Assembly: GCA_046727175.1 (NCBI GenBank) | Contig: JBKPCD010000120.1 | Coordinates: 1 to 64,000, forward strand | Length of the DNA: 64,000 bases | Direction of reading: 5' to 3' | Source of the DNA: JBKPCD01 sp046727175 | Lineage (GTDB): Bacteria; Acidobacteriota; Vicinamibacteria; Vicinamibacterales; 2-12-FULL-66-21 | Part shown: positions 24,568 through 32,447 of the stretch, one piece after another | How positions within the stretch are numbered: the stretch's first letter is position 1 | Layout: every line of letters begins with the position of its first letter | The notes under the pieces: generated by a model | What the model saw: only the letters and a program-made list of their open reading frames with translations | What the model was told of the DNA's origin: nothing | The model's database searches: none | Program-made: the position numbers and the translations under genes

Positions 24568-26172
24568 ATGGTACGGATATCGAAAGGCGGCGGCGACGGA
24601 ACGCAGGATCGCCATGCTGTGGCGGGTTTGCTGCCCGTCCTTTCGCTCCGGTCCAGACTCTCGCTCGTGGTCGGACTGATTGTGGCGGCTGTGGTCGGGA
24701 CCGCCGCGTTTCTCGAGCTCAGGATGTTCGAGCAGACGCTGGAGCGCGAGCTGATCGACGCGGGACGCGTCACGGCGCTCGCCGTCGCCGACGATCTGGA
24801 GCTGCGGAGCCGCGCCGGAAACGACGGGGAGATCGGCGACATGCTCCACCAGTTCCTCGAAGTGAACGCCGCGGTGCGCGCGATTACCGTTGTGGACCTC
24901 GATCAGGATGCGCCGAGGATCGTTGCGAGCACGTCATCCGGCGAGCGGCCGGTTGCCGTCGATGTGGCGCGCGAAGCGATTACGACGGGCGACGTCGTGA
25001 GTAACGTGTCGGGGCCGCTGCGATTCGTCGGCGTGCCATTGACGAGCGCGAGCGGACCCATGGGTGTGGTCGTCACCGTGTCGATGGCGGCGCGCGATCA
25101 GGTGGCGCGGCGCGGCGGGCTCATTGCGCTGCTCGTCGCGGTACCGGCGATTGCGATGGTCACGGTCTTGCTCGATCTGTTCGCGCGGCGATTGGTGCAC
25201 CGCCGGATCGAAGCAATCCGCGACACGATGCAGCGGGTCGCCGCCGGCGACCTTACAGCGAGGGCGCCAGTCGATCGCGCCGACGAAATTGGTGCAATCG
25301 TGTTCGGGCTCAACAGCATGCTCGCAGAGATGCAGGGGTTCAGCGAATCGTTGCAGCGGCGAGTGAGCGAGGCAACGACGGAGCTGCGCGCCCGGAACTC
25401 GGAGATGGAGGAGATGTACCGTCGGATTTTCGACCTCCGTGAGGCGCTCGGCCGCGCCGAGCAGATGGCAGCCGTGGGGCAGACGGCCGCGAACGTGGCG
25501 CATCAGATCGGCACGCCGCTGAATCTGATTTCCGGGTACGTGCAGATGCTGCTCGCCGACAACTCGATCGACGCGCGCACGCGGCGGCGGCTCGAGATGG
25601 TCGAGCGGCAAATCGGTCAGGTCGCTAGCGCGGTGCGAGGTCTCCTCGATCGATCCCGATACTCGTCACCGCGGGAATCGCTCGAGCCGCACCGTCTCAT
25701 CGACCGCGTGCTCGAGATCGCCCAGCCGCGGCTCGATCGCAACCGCGTTGCCGTCACGGTGAACGCGTCGCAGGATCTGCCGCACATCGAGGCGGACGCG
25801 GTGCAGCTGGAGCTCGCGCTGTTGAACCTCGTCACCAACGCGATCGACGCCATGCCGGAGGCCGGCGCGCTCACTGTCAGGCTTTCGCCCACGGCGGGTG
25901 GGATTCGTCTCGAGATTGCAGACAACGGGACCGGCGTTCCCGCGTCGCTGCTGCCCCGCATCTTCGAGCCCTGGGTCACGACGAAGCCGGCCGGGCGCGG
26001 GACCGGACTCGGGCTAGCGATCGCCCGCGACGTGATCGTGGCGCACGGCGGCACAATTAGCATCGAGAATCGTCCGTCGGGCGGTGCCGTCTGCACGGTG
26101 GAGCTGCCCGCGGTTCCGCCCGAGGACAAGAACCGCGAGCCGCTCGCGAATCCGCTGCGGGTCAGTCGTTAA
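24568..26172 (+). CDS. HAMP-domain sensor histidine kinase
   Basis: The 534-aa protein has two membrane helices (about 30-50 and 183-205) around a periplasmic sensor region, a HAMP domain (about 205-258), a coiled coil, and a kinase core with H-box VAHQIGTPLNLISGY. A HATPase_c domain follows (LVTNAIDAM N-box; DNGTGVP G1; GRGTGLGLAIARDV G2). The layout is that of NtrB/AtoS/ZraS-like kinases, and the sigma-54 activator gene lies downstream on the same strand, so the two should form a pair. A 251-bp gap holding a family L element separates them. The signal is unknown. Confidence 0.93.
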   Translation: MVRISKGGGDGTQDRHAVAGLLPVLSLRSRLSLVVGLIVAAVVGTAAFLELRMFEQTLERELIDAGRVTALAVADDLELRSRAGNDGEIGDMLHQFLEVNAAVRAITVVDLDQDAPRIVASTSSGERPVAVDVAREAITTGDVVSNVSGPLRFVGVPLTSASGPMGVVVTVSMAARDQVARRGGLIALLVAVPAIAMVTVLLDLFARRLVHRRIEAIRDTMQRVAAGDLTARAPVDRADEIGAIVFGLNSMLAEMQGFSESLQRRVSEATTELRARNSEMEEMYRRIFDLREALGRAEQMAAVGQTAANVAHQIGTPLNLISGYVQMLLADNSIDARTRRRLEMVERQIGQVASAVRGLLDRSRYSSPRESLEPHRLIDRVLEIAQPRLDRNRVAVTVNASQDLPHIEADAVQLELALLNLVTNAIDAMPEAGALTVRLSPTAGGIRLEIADNGTGVPASLLPRIFEPWVTTKPAGRGTGLGLAIARDVIVAHGGTISIENRPSGGAVCTVELPAVPPEDKNREPLANPLRVSR

Positions 26173-26261
26173 CGAGAGATCGAAGAACGCGTCTCACGGA
26201 TGACAAACAGAAATTGGAGCGTGCCACCGGCGAAAACGGTCCGTTCCGACGAATCCCTCAC

Positions 26262-26406
26262 AAGCGAACGAGCGCAGCGAGTGAGCCGTCCCGCGCCCCA
26301 CCGCGCAGAAAACGCGCGGCGGGGACCCCGCCGGAGCGGAGCGGGGCCGAGGGGCCCCGCGAGCGACGGCGCAAGGGGGTGGGGGGGACAAAGTCCCCCG
26401 GTCTAG
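26262..26406 (+). repeat. GC-rich family L element, full copy 2
   Basis: From GCGAACGAGCGCAGCGAGTG at the left through CCCCACCGCGC-AGAAAA-CGCGCGGCGGGG and GGAGCGGAGCGGGGC to GGACAAAGTCCCCCGGT at the right. It matches the reverse complement of 10652-10806 over most of its length, with internal differences. Its right end lies 18 bp before the start codon of the sigma-54 activator gene. Confidence 0.85.
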
Positions 26407-26423
26407 TAATTGAGGCATCAGTT

Positions 26424-27764
26424 ATGACGAAGATCCTGATTGTCGACGACGACCACGACACCTGCAGCTTCATGACGGAGCTGCTGGCGCAGCCGGACCG
26501 CGACATCCTGACAGCGCACGAGCCGTCGGAGGCGCTGGCCATGATTCATCAGCACCCCTTTGACTTGATCGTGTCGGATATCAACCTCAACGCGCAGCGC
26601 TCGGGTCTGGATCTGCTGCGGGAGTTCAAGGCGGATCATCCGGCCGGGCAGGTCGTCCTGATCAGCGGGTTCGGCACGCTCGAGACCGCCATCGAAGCCG
26701 TACGTGCCGGGGCGTTCGATTACATCAGCAAGCCCTTCAACATCGGCGAGATCAAAGCGACCGTCGATCGCGCGCTCGCGCGGCCGGCGGGCCTCGAGAC
26801 GCTGCCACCCCACCGCGTGCGCGCCGCCGAAGGGCTTCTGGGCCGCAGCGCCCCGATGCTCGAAGTCTACAAACAGATTGCGCGCGCCGCTGATTCGTCA
26901 GCGCCCGTCCTGATCCAGGGTGAGAGCGGGACGGGCAAGGAGCTGGTCGCCCGCGCGATTCACACGCATGGTCAGCGCGCGTCGAGACCCTTCGTCGCGG
27001 TGAATTGCGGCGCGATTGCCGAGACGCTGCTGGACTCGGAGCTGTTCGGGCACGCGCGCGGATCGTTCACGGGCGCGGTAGCGGATCGACGCGGGCTGTT
27101 CGAGCAGGCCGCCGACGGGACCGTGTTTCTCGACGAGATCGGCGAAACGTCCCCGGCGCTGCAGGTCAAGCTCCTGCGCGTGCTCGAGGAATCCGAGGTC
27201 CGTCCTGTGGGCGCCAGTCGCGTGGTCAACGTCTCGGCGCGCGTGATTGCCGCGACGAACGTCGATCTCGAACGCGAGGTCGCCGCCAATCGATTTCGCC
27301 AGGATCTGTTCTATCGCCTCAGCGTGATCGTGATCGTCGTGCCGCCGCTGCGCGAGCGTCGGAGCGACATCGGCCTGCTGATCGAGCGATTTGTCGAGAG
27401 CGCCTGCGCGCGCGCGGGACGCCGCGTGGAGATCTCGAAGGAAGCGCTCGATGCGCTGCGCGGATACGCGTGGCCGGGCAACGTCCGCGAGCTCGAGAAC
27501 ACCATCGAACGTCTCGTCCTCTTCAGCCGGGGGTCGTCGATCGAAGAAGCCGATCTCCCTCAAGCGATCCGGTCGCGCGGCCCGGGATTGGAAGAGAGTC
27601 TCTTCGTCGATCTGCCGTCACTCGACGAGCTCGAGCGCCGATACTTGCTGCACGTCCTGAAAGCCGTCGACGGCAATCGCAGCCGCGCGGCGTCCGTCAT
27701 GGGTGTCGATCGGCGGACTCTTTATCGAATGGCTGAACGGTTTGGCGTCGATTTAAAAGAATAG
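26424..27764 (+). CDS. NtrC-family sigma-54-dependent response regulator
   Basis: This 446-aa protein has a receiver domain (about 1-120; Asp8-10 cluster, phosphoacceptor Asp52 in SDINLN, Lys in ISKPFN), an AAA+ sigma-54 activator domain (Walker A GESGTGKE; Walker B TVFLDEIGE; R-finger region) and a C-terminal Fis-type HTH (RAASVMGVDRRTLYRM). The sigma-54 contact loop reads GSFTGA instead of GAFTGA, a variant that some active family members share. It should activate sigma-54 promoters after phosphorylation by the upstream kinase. The ATG at 26424 begins the receiver directly; the longer frame upstream is family L repeat. Confidence 0.93.
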   Translation: MTKILIVDDDHDTCSFMTELLAQPDRDILTAHEPSEALAMIHQHPFDLIVSDINLNAQRSGLDLLREFKADHPAGQVVLISGFGTLETAIEAVRAGAFDYISKPFNIGEIKATVDRALARPAGLETLPPHRVRAAEGLLGRSAPMLEVYKQIARAADSSAPVLIQGESGTGKELVARAIHTHGQRASRPFVAVNCGAIAETLLDSELFGHARGSFTGAVADRRGLFEQAADGTVFLDEIGETSPALQVKLLRVLEESEVRPVGASRVVNVSARVIAATNVDLEREVAANRFRQDLFYRLSVIVIVVPPLRERRSDIGLLIERFVESACARAGRRVEISKEALDALRGYAWPGNVRELENTIERLVLFSRGSSIEEADLPQAIRSRGPGLEESLFVDLPSLDELERRYLLHVLKAVDGNRSRAASVMGVDRRTLYRMAERFGVDLKE

Positions 27765-27768
27765 ACGC

Positions 27769-27953
27769 CTCGAATCCCTAATCCCTGATCGCTAATCGTG
27801 AATCACTCATCGTTGATCGTCGAATCGTTGCATCGTTGGTTCGCTGGATCTACGAACCAGAACATCGCACGGTCAACTCGCGCGGTCAGGTTTCCAACGT
27901 GCGATTCGAAGATGAGTGATTCGCGATCAGTGATTCGTGATCAGGGATTCGAG
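27769..27953. repeat. AATCCCTGATC word inverted repeat between convergent genes (word family C)
   Basis: The left arm 27769-27830 (CTCGAATCCCTAATCCCTGA, CGCTAATCG, TGAATCACTCATCG) and the right arm 27901-27953 (GCGATTCG, GATGAGTGATTCG, GTGATCAGGGATTCGAG) are reverse complements in type, about 70 nt apart. The right arm is inside the 3' end of the HAD phosphatase gene and supplies its stop codon. The words match the array at 141-192. Confidence 0.85.
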
Positions 27954-28592
27954 CAGCGCTGGCAGCTCGCCCGGTGCGTCGATGAACGATTCGTCTCCGC
28001 GAAACGCCGATGGCTCAAAACGGTACCCGAATCCGTATCGGGCGAGACACACTCGGGTCCCGGCGTTGCGGGCGGTTCGCAGATCGACCGCCGAATCGCC
28101 GACGAGCAGGGTCGACCGGGGTGTCGCGCCCGCTTCCCGCGCGAGATGAAGAAGGCCCGTGGGATCCGGTTTGCGGCCGAGCGGAGTGTCGCCGCCGATG
28201 ACGCGTTCGAAGAAGCGGATCAACTGCAGACCCTCGAGCACGCGGGTCGTCGGCCGCGCGGGCTTGTTTGTCAGCACCGATAGGTGATATCGGTCCCGAA
28301 GCCCCTTCAGCATGTCGACCGTCCCATCGTACGGAACCGTGTGATTGAGCAGGCGCGCATCGTAGAGTCGGAGGAAGCGATCGACTGCGGACGGTGTCTC
28401 CGGATCCAGGGAGGCCGCCGCCAACGCGCGCCGCACGAGCACGCTGACGCCTTCACCCACCATCCTGACAATCGACTCGTCTGGCAGAGGCGTGCCTCCG
28501 AGATCGCGAATCAGCGCGTTCGTGGCATCCGCGAGGTCCTTCCGCGACTCGACGAGCGTTCCATCGAGATCGAAAACGACCGCGCGAATCAT
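27927..28592 (-). CDS. gph: HAD-superfamily phosphatase, phosphoglycolate phosphatase type
   Basis: This 221-aa protein has the HAD motif I DLDGTLVES (nucleophile Asp8, Asp10), an alpha-helical cap (about 15-80), motif II LTNKP, and motif III/IV GRKPDP and VGDSAVDLRTA. Length and cap match Gph/PGPase, which dephosphorylates 2-phosphoglycolate, but substrate range in this family is wide. The ATG at 28592 is placed just after a GC-rich family L hairpin, as in the TM2 gene. The last residues (ESLITNH) and the stop come from the word-family-C repeat. Confidence 0.87.
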   Translation of the reverse strand: MIRAVVFDLDGTLVESRKDLADATNALIRDLGGTPLPDESIVRMVGEGVSVLVRRALAAASLDPETPSAVDRFLRLYDARLLNHTVPYDGTVDMLKGLRDRYHLSVLTNKPARPTTRVLEGLQLIRFFERVIGGDTPLGRKPDPTGLLHLAREAGATPRSTLLVGDSAVDLRTARNAGTRVCLARYGFGYRFEPSAFRGDESFIDAPGELPALLESLITNH

Positions 28593-28596
28593 GTTG

Positions 28597-28628
28597 GACC
28601 GGGGGGCTTCGCCCCGCCGGACCCCCCA
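28597..28628 (-). repeat. GC-rich family L hairpin, short copy at a start codon
   Basis: Read on the minus strand: TGGGGGGTCCGGCGGGGCG then AAGCCCCCCGGTCCAAC and the HAD phosphatase ATG. This closely resembles the end of copy 1 before the TM2 gene (GGGGGTCCGGCGGACAAAG, TCCCCCGGTTAACA, ATG). The stem is six or more GC pairs. Confidence 0.7.
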
Positions 28629-28639
28629 TCCCACCGTGA

Positions 28640-31405
28640 TCACCGCGGTCCTTCGCCGGACGAAGAAGCGGCACGCGGAGGGGGCGTCCAGAAGCCCGGT
28701 GTGCCCTTGGCGGATGCAGCGACCGCACCGTGAAAGAGTGCGGCGTTGAAGAGCATGCGAAAAGTCCCGAACGGTTGCCCGCGCCATTGCGGACGGAATC
28801 CGATCAGGATGACGTGGCCGTTTCCACGGCGCACGTCCAGTGCCGCCGCTTGTCCCTGCAGAAACCGCTCGCCGAGCAAATACCCCGACAGAAGAGGCGA
28901 ACCCTGTGTCTGATACTTCGCGAGCACGTCTCCCTTGAATCCTTCGAGCGGCGTGAACACGGGGCTGCCGTCGAAGAACACCGCGGCGCGAGGCGGCATG
29001 CCCGCCATCACGGGATGCGCGGGATCCGTCGTGACCTGCAGGATCGATCCGCTGGCGAAGAACTGCAGTCGTTTCAGGTTCGACGTGGCGAGCTGGATTG
29101 GGAGCTGGAATTGCGCAATCGCGAACGAGCTGCTGCCGTTCAGGCAGACGAGCGTGCCGCCGTCGCTGACGAACTCGTCGAGCGCCCGAACACCTCGGGG
29201 ACCGAGGCCTCCCTCGAACTGAGGCGGCACCGATCCAGGTTGAAAACCCTCGAGCAGACCGCGCGGACTCTCGTCGGCCAGGACGATGACATCGAATCGT
29301 TCGCGCAGGGCGCCCCCCTGAACGTCCGTGTTTCGTACCGTGGAGAACCGGAAGCCGTAGTTCTCGAGCAGCCATTGACTCCAGCCGGCATCGATGCTGG
29401 CGGTCCATGGTTGATACAGCGCGATCCGCGGTCGTGGAAGATCGATTCCGGTCGCGCCGCCTCGTTCGCCTTTCAGCGCGAGCGCTTCCGCCCAGCGGCT
29501 GACCACACCGTCGGAGACGCCGCTGACGACGTAGCGGCCGCGCGACGCGTCGAACCGCACCGCGCCGCCCGCGTCCCACGCCGCATTGATCGCACGAAAG
29601 GCGTTGTTCTGTGCCGGATCGATCGCAACGCCAGCGCCACTGCCCGTGATCTTTCCGGGAGGCGGCACGATCGCCGCCGCAACCGGGTTCGTGTCGAATC
29701 CCCGACCGGGGACGCTGTCGAACGGCGCCGGGTCGTCGTCGGCCGGCTGCAGCCGGCCACTACTTGTAGTTTCCGCCTTCGGGCGGACTGTGGCGTCCGG
29801 CTTCAGCCGGATTTCGCCGTTCGTAGTGTCCGGCTTCCGAGCCCCGAGCGGCTTCAGCGCTGCCCTGAACTCCGCCGGCAACGCCGTGCGTGCTTCGACC
29901 ACTCGCACGTCCATCTGAAATGGCAGCGTCCATCCCGCTGCGTCGTAGGGCTGCTCGGGCGGTCCTTCCGGATACTCGCGAAGGTCCGGATACGCCTGCA
30001 CGTCGAGGACCTGCCGGGCAAGCTCGGCGAACGGCTGATTCATCGCAATGACCCACGTTCCCGCCGGCCATGTCGTGCCTTCGAGCGCCGCGGGCGCCGA
30101 CAGCTGACTGACGGCGATCCCGTTGAACGCGAGCCGGCGCAGGAGCTCGACCGCCGCGACGGGATCATGCTGCTGCTGCGGAATCACGTACGCGAAGGGC
30201 GGACTCTTCTCGTACTTGCGAATCTGATCGCGTCCCGCCTGATACCTGTTGTAGAGCAGCTCCTCTTTGTATTTCGACGCGTAGTCCAGTACCGACATCG
30301 ATGCCGTCAGCATGTAATCGACAGCATCCTTGAGTCGCCACCACCCCCCCGCCCACGGGCTCGGATACAGCGACTCCGATCGCAACGCGCGATACGCCGC
30401 CGGGAAGTCCGCCAGCGTGAAGAAGTGCGGCGTCGCATATCGGTACAACGCCGTTTCGGTCCAGAACGAGTTGATGTTCTGAAGCATGGGCATGTAGTCG
30501 ATGTAGCCTGGATACCACGCGTCGAATCCGGTGCCCATGTGCGTGGCGCCGACCTGCCCGCGCTCCTCGAGGCTCCGCGCGATGCCCATGCCGATCATGT
30601 TCACCGTGCGCGACATCAGCGGTGGCACCTGCGAGGCGATCGGTTCCGCGAACGGCGGCAGCCAGATGCGCGTCGGAAACGGCGCCGTCTGATGGTGCAC
30701 GTAGATGATCTGCGGCTCCCAATGCCGCCACGCCCTCGCGACCTCCCGCGACTCGACCATGTTGAGCATGTAGGCGTCGCGGTTGTTGTCGTGGCCGATG
30801 TATTTCTGGTACAGCTCCGTCAGCGGGGCGACCTCGTACGGCGTCCCGACATTCCCGCGATACCAGTTTGCGACGATGTTCTGTCCGTCGGGGTTGATCG
30901 AGGGCCACAACATCAGGACGACGTTGTCGAAGATCGGCTTGATCTTCGGATCGTCGGCGCGGCTGATCAGATCGTAGGCGAGCTGAATGGTGTGTTGCGC
31001 GCCGGCGACTTCGCTTGCGTGCAGCCCGCCGTCAATGTGAACGAACGCGCGGCCCTCCTGCGCGAGCGTGTGCGCGTCGTCGTCGGTCAGCCCTTCGGGG
31101 TGGGCGAGACGTTGCGCGATTTGACGATAACGTTCGATGTTGGCGAGATTCGCCGGGCTCGAAACGAGCGCGAAGTACCAGGGATGGCCGTACGACGTCG
31201 TGCCGATTTCGACGAGCGTCATCCGATCGCTCGCCGTATCGAGCTTGCGGAAGTACTCGAGCGATTCGTCGTAGGTCGCCAGCTTCAGGTCCGCGCCAGG
31301 CTTGAAGCCGAGGACCGACTCGGGAGTCGGCAGCGACGATGATTGCGAAAAGAGCGAGGCCGTTGCCGCGACCGCGGCAGCGACAGTCAGCATCCCTGTG
31401 TGCAT
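28640..31405 (-). CDS. Secreted M14 family zinc carboxypeptidase, multidomain
   Basis: This 921-aa protein has a signal peptide (residues 1-24) and an M14 carboxypeptidase domain at about 30-400. The zinc motif HASE is in HIDGGLHASEVAG, and IINPDGQN-like (SINPDGQN) and WHWEPQ segments support the fold. The C-terminal third (about 580-900) looks like a glutamine-amidotransferase/ThuA-like flavodoxin fold. It is probably exported and cleaves peptides, though this long M14 type is poorly characterised. An insert at about 523-555 (KPDTTNGEIRLKPDATV) is encoded by an in-frame array of CCGGCTTCAGCCGG-type palindromes. Confidence 0.9.
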   Translation of the reverse strand: MHTGMLTVAAAVAATASLFSQSSSLPTPESVLGFKPGADLKLATYDESLEYFRKLDTASDRMTLVEIGTTSYGHPWYFALVSSPANLANIERYRQIAQRLAHPEGLTDDDAHTLAQEGRAFVHIDGGLHASEVAGAQHTIQLAYDLISRADDPKIKPIFDNVVLMLWPSINPDGQNIVANWYRGNVGTPYEVAPLTELYQKYIGHDNNRDAYMLNMVESREVARAWRHWEPQIIYVHHQTAPFPTRIWLPPFAEPIASQVPPLMSRTVNMIGMGIARSLEERGQVGATHMGTGFDAWYPGYIDYMPMLQNINSFWTETALYRYATPHFFTLADFPAAYRALRSESLYPSPWAGGWWRLKDAVDYMLTASMSVLDYASKYKEELLYNRYQAGRDQIRKYEKSPPFAYVIPQQQHDPVAAVELLRRLAFNGIAVSQLSAPAALEGTTWPAGTWVIAMNQPFAELARQVLDVQAYPDLREYPEGPPEQPYDAAGWTLPFQMDVRVVEARTALPAEFRAALKPLGARKPDTTNGEIRLKPDATVRPKAETTSSGRLQPADDDPAPFDSVPGRGFDTNPVAAAIVPPPGKITGSGAGVAIDPAQNNAFRAINAAWDAGGAVRFDASRGRYVVSGVSDGVVSRWAEALALKGERGGATGIDLPRPRIALYQPWTASIDAGWSQWLLENYGFRFSTVRNTDVQGGALRERFDVIVLADESPRGLLEGFQPGSVPPQFEGGLGPRGVRALDEFVSDGGTLVCLNGSSSFAIAQFQLPIQLATSNLKRLQFFASGSILQVTTDPAHPVMAGMPPRAAVFFDGSPVFTPLEGFKGDVLAKYQTQGSPLLSGYLLGERFLQGQAAALDVRRGNGHVILIGFRPQWRGQPFGTFRMLFNAALFHGAVAASAKGTPGFWTPPPRAASSSGEGPR
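29741..29838. repeat. Array of CCGGCTNNAGCCGG palindromes inside the M14 coding sequence
   Basis: GGCCGGCTGCAGCCGGCC (29741-29758) is an 18-bp perfect palindrome. CCGCCTTCGGGCGG (29774-29787) and TCCGGCTTCAGCCGGA (29795-29810) are further hairpins, and GTGTCCGGCTTCC follows at 29826. The array is in frame and encodes about residues 523-555 of the M14 peptidase, between its two domains. Confidence 0.85.
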
Positions 31406-31424
31406 TCACAGGAGTATAACTGCG

Positions 31425-32237
31425 ATGGTGGTGCGACTCGCCGTCGTCCTGCTCGTGGTGGTCGGGATCGTGATGCTGGTCCGCTGGCTCGAGCCGCGCA
31501 TGGCGTTCTACCCGCTTCGCGGCGTGCAGGAAACGCCCGGCGATCTCGGGCAGCGGTTCGAGGACCTTTCCATCCCGACGCAAGATGGCGAGACCCTGCA
31601 CGCCTGGTGGCTCACGCACGAGAATCCGAGAGCCCAGGTGCTGTTCTTCCACGGGAACGGCGGCAATCTCTCGCTGTGGCTCGACGTGATTGCCGACCTG
31701 CATCGCCGTGGATTCAGCGTGCTCGCGGTCGACTATCGCGGATACGGCGCGAGTACAGGCCGTCCCTCGGAGCACGGGCTCTACAAGGATGCGGACGGGT
31801 CAATTCGGGCGTTCCACCAGCGTGTGCGATCGGGTCTGCCTGTCATTTACTGGGGCCGTTCGCTGGGTTGCGCGGTTGCCGCATACAGTGCGTCAATCGC
31901 CCGGCCGGACGCGCTGGTCCTCGAGAGCCCGATGCCTGACGTTCGAACGATCCTTCGGAGTAATCCTGTGCTGTGGGTCTTGAGCTTCGTTTCTTCGTAC
32001 CGGTTTGGGACCTCGCAGTGGTTGCGGTCGTACGACGGCCCGCTGCTCGTCGTGCACGGCGATGCGGACTCGATCATCCCGTACAGCGCAGGTCGGACGG
32101 TGTTCGATCGTGCACCGGGCGCGCAGAAGCGCTTCGTCACGATCCCTGGGGCAGATCACAACGATCTGCATTTAGTGAATCCGCAGTTGTATTGGAGAGA
32201 GATCGATACCTTCATCAAAACTATCGCGGCGAGGTGA
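31425..32237 (+). CDS. Membrane-anchored alpha/beta hydrolase (BEM46-like)
   Basis: The 270-aa protein has an N-terminal membrane helix (about 3-20, VVLLVVVGIVMLV) followed by an alpha/beta hydrolase domain. The oxyanion-region HGNGGN, the nucleophile motif GRSLG, the acid in VVHGDADSIIP and the catalytic His in GADHNDL are present. It resembles the ABHD12/13-BEM46 group of serine hydrolases; the substrate is unknown. AGGAG lies 10 nt before the ATG. It is divergent from the M14 gene (19 bp apart). The last 14 codons and the following spacer are tandemly duplicated downstream. Confidence 0.9.
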   Translation: MVVRLAVVLLVVVGIVMLVRWLEPRMAFYPLRGVQETPGDLGQRFEDLSIPTQDGETLHAWWLTHENPRAQVLFFHGNGGNLSLWLDVIADLHRRGFSVLAVDYRGYGASTGRPSEHGLYKDADGSIRAFHQRVRSGLPVIYWGRSLGCAVAAYSASIARPDALVLESPMPDVRTILRSNPVLWVLSFVSSYRFGTSQWLRSYDGPLLVVHGDADSIIPYSAGRTVFDRAPGAQKRFVTIPGADHNDLHLVNPQLYWREIDTFIKTIAAR

Positions 32238-32410
32238 CACCGCCGGTGAGTCTCACAGGAGACCAGGAGTCCAGGAGACGATTCACGGGTACCTTAACAG
32301 ACGAGAGAGATCGATACCTTCTTCAGAACGTTAACGGCGAGGTGACACCGCCGGTGAGCATCAACAGGAGACCAAAAGTCCAGGAGACGATTTAGAAGTA
32401 CCTAAATGAC
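32195..32410. repeat. 108-bp tandem duplication of the hydrolase 3' end plus word arm
   Basis: The segment from GAGAGAGATCGATACC at 32195 recurs at 32303 (offset 108). Both copies contain the C-terminal codons of the hydrolase, the GGCGAGGTGACACCGCCGGT stretch after the stop and a CACAGGAGACCAGGAG-type word arm. The copies differ at scattered positions, so the event is not recent. Confidence 0.85.
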
Positions 32411-32434
32411 TCCTGATCTCCTGGTCTCCTGTTG
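32254..32434. repeat. AGGAGACCAGGAGTCC word inverted repeat (word family B)
   Basis: Left arms at 32254-32280 and 32362-32386 (ACAGGAGACCAAAAGTCCAG) face one right arm at 32410-32434 (CTCCTGATCTCCTGGTCTCC, TGTTG). It separates two convergent genes and shares its word with 10304-10361 and 16162-16232. Confidence 0.8.
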
Positions 32435-32447
32435 AAGCTCACAGGCA

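Noticed and set aside
26424..27764. GSFTGA loop as proof of a non-functional sigma-54 activator
   Set aside because: Ser at this position occurs in some active members, and all other AAA+ motifs are intact, so it is only a variant.
28593..29579. Long frame joined to the HAD phosphatase N-terminus
   Set aside because: It is antisense to the M14 peptidase and passes through a family L repeat; the HAD domain starts at the ATG at 28592.
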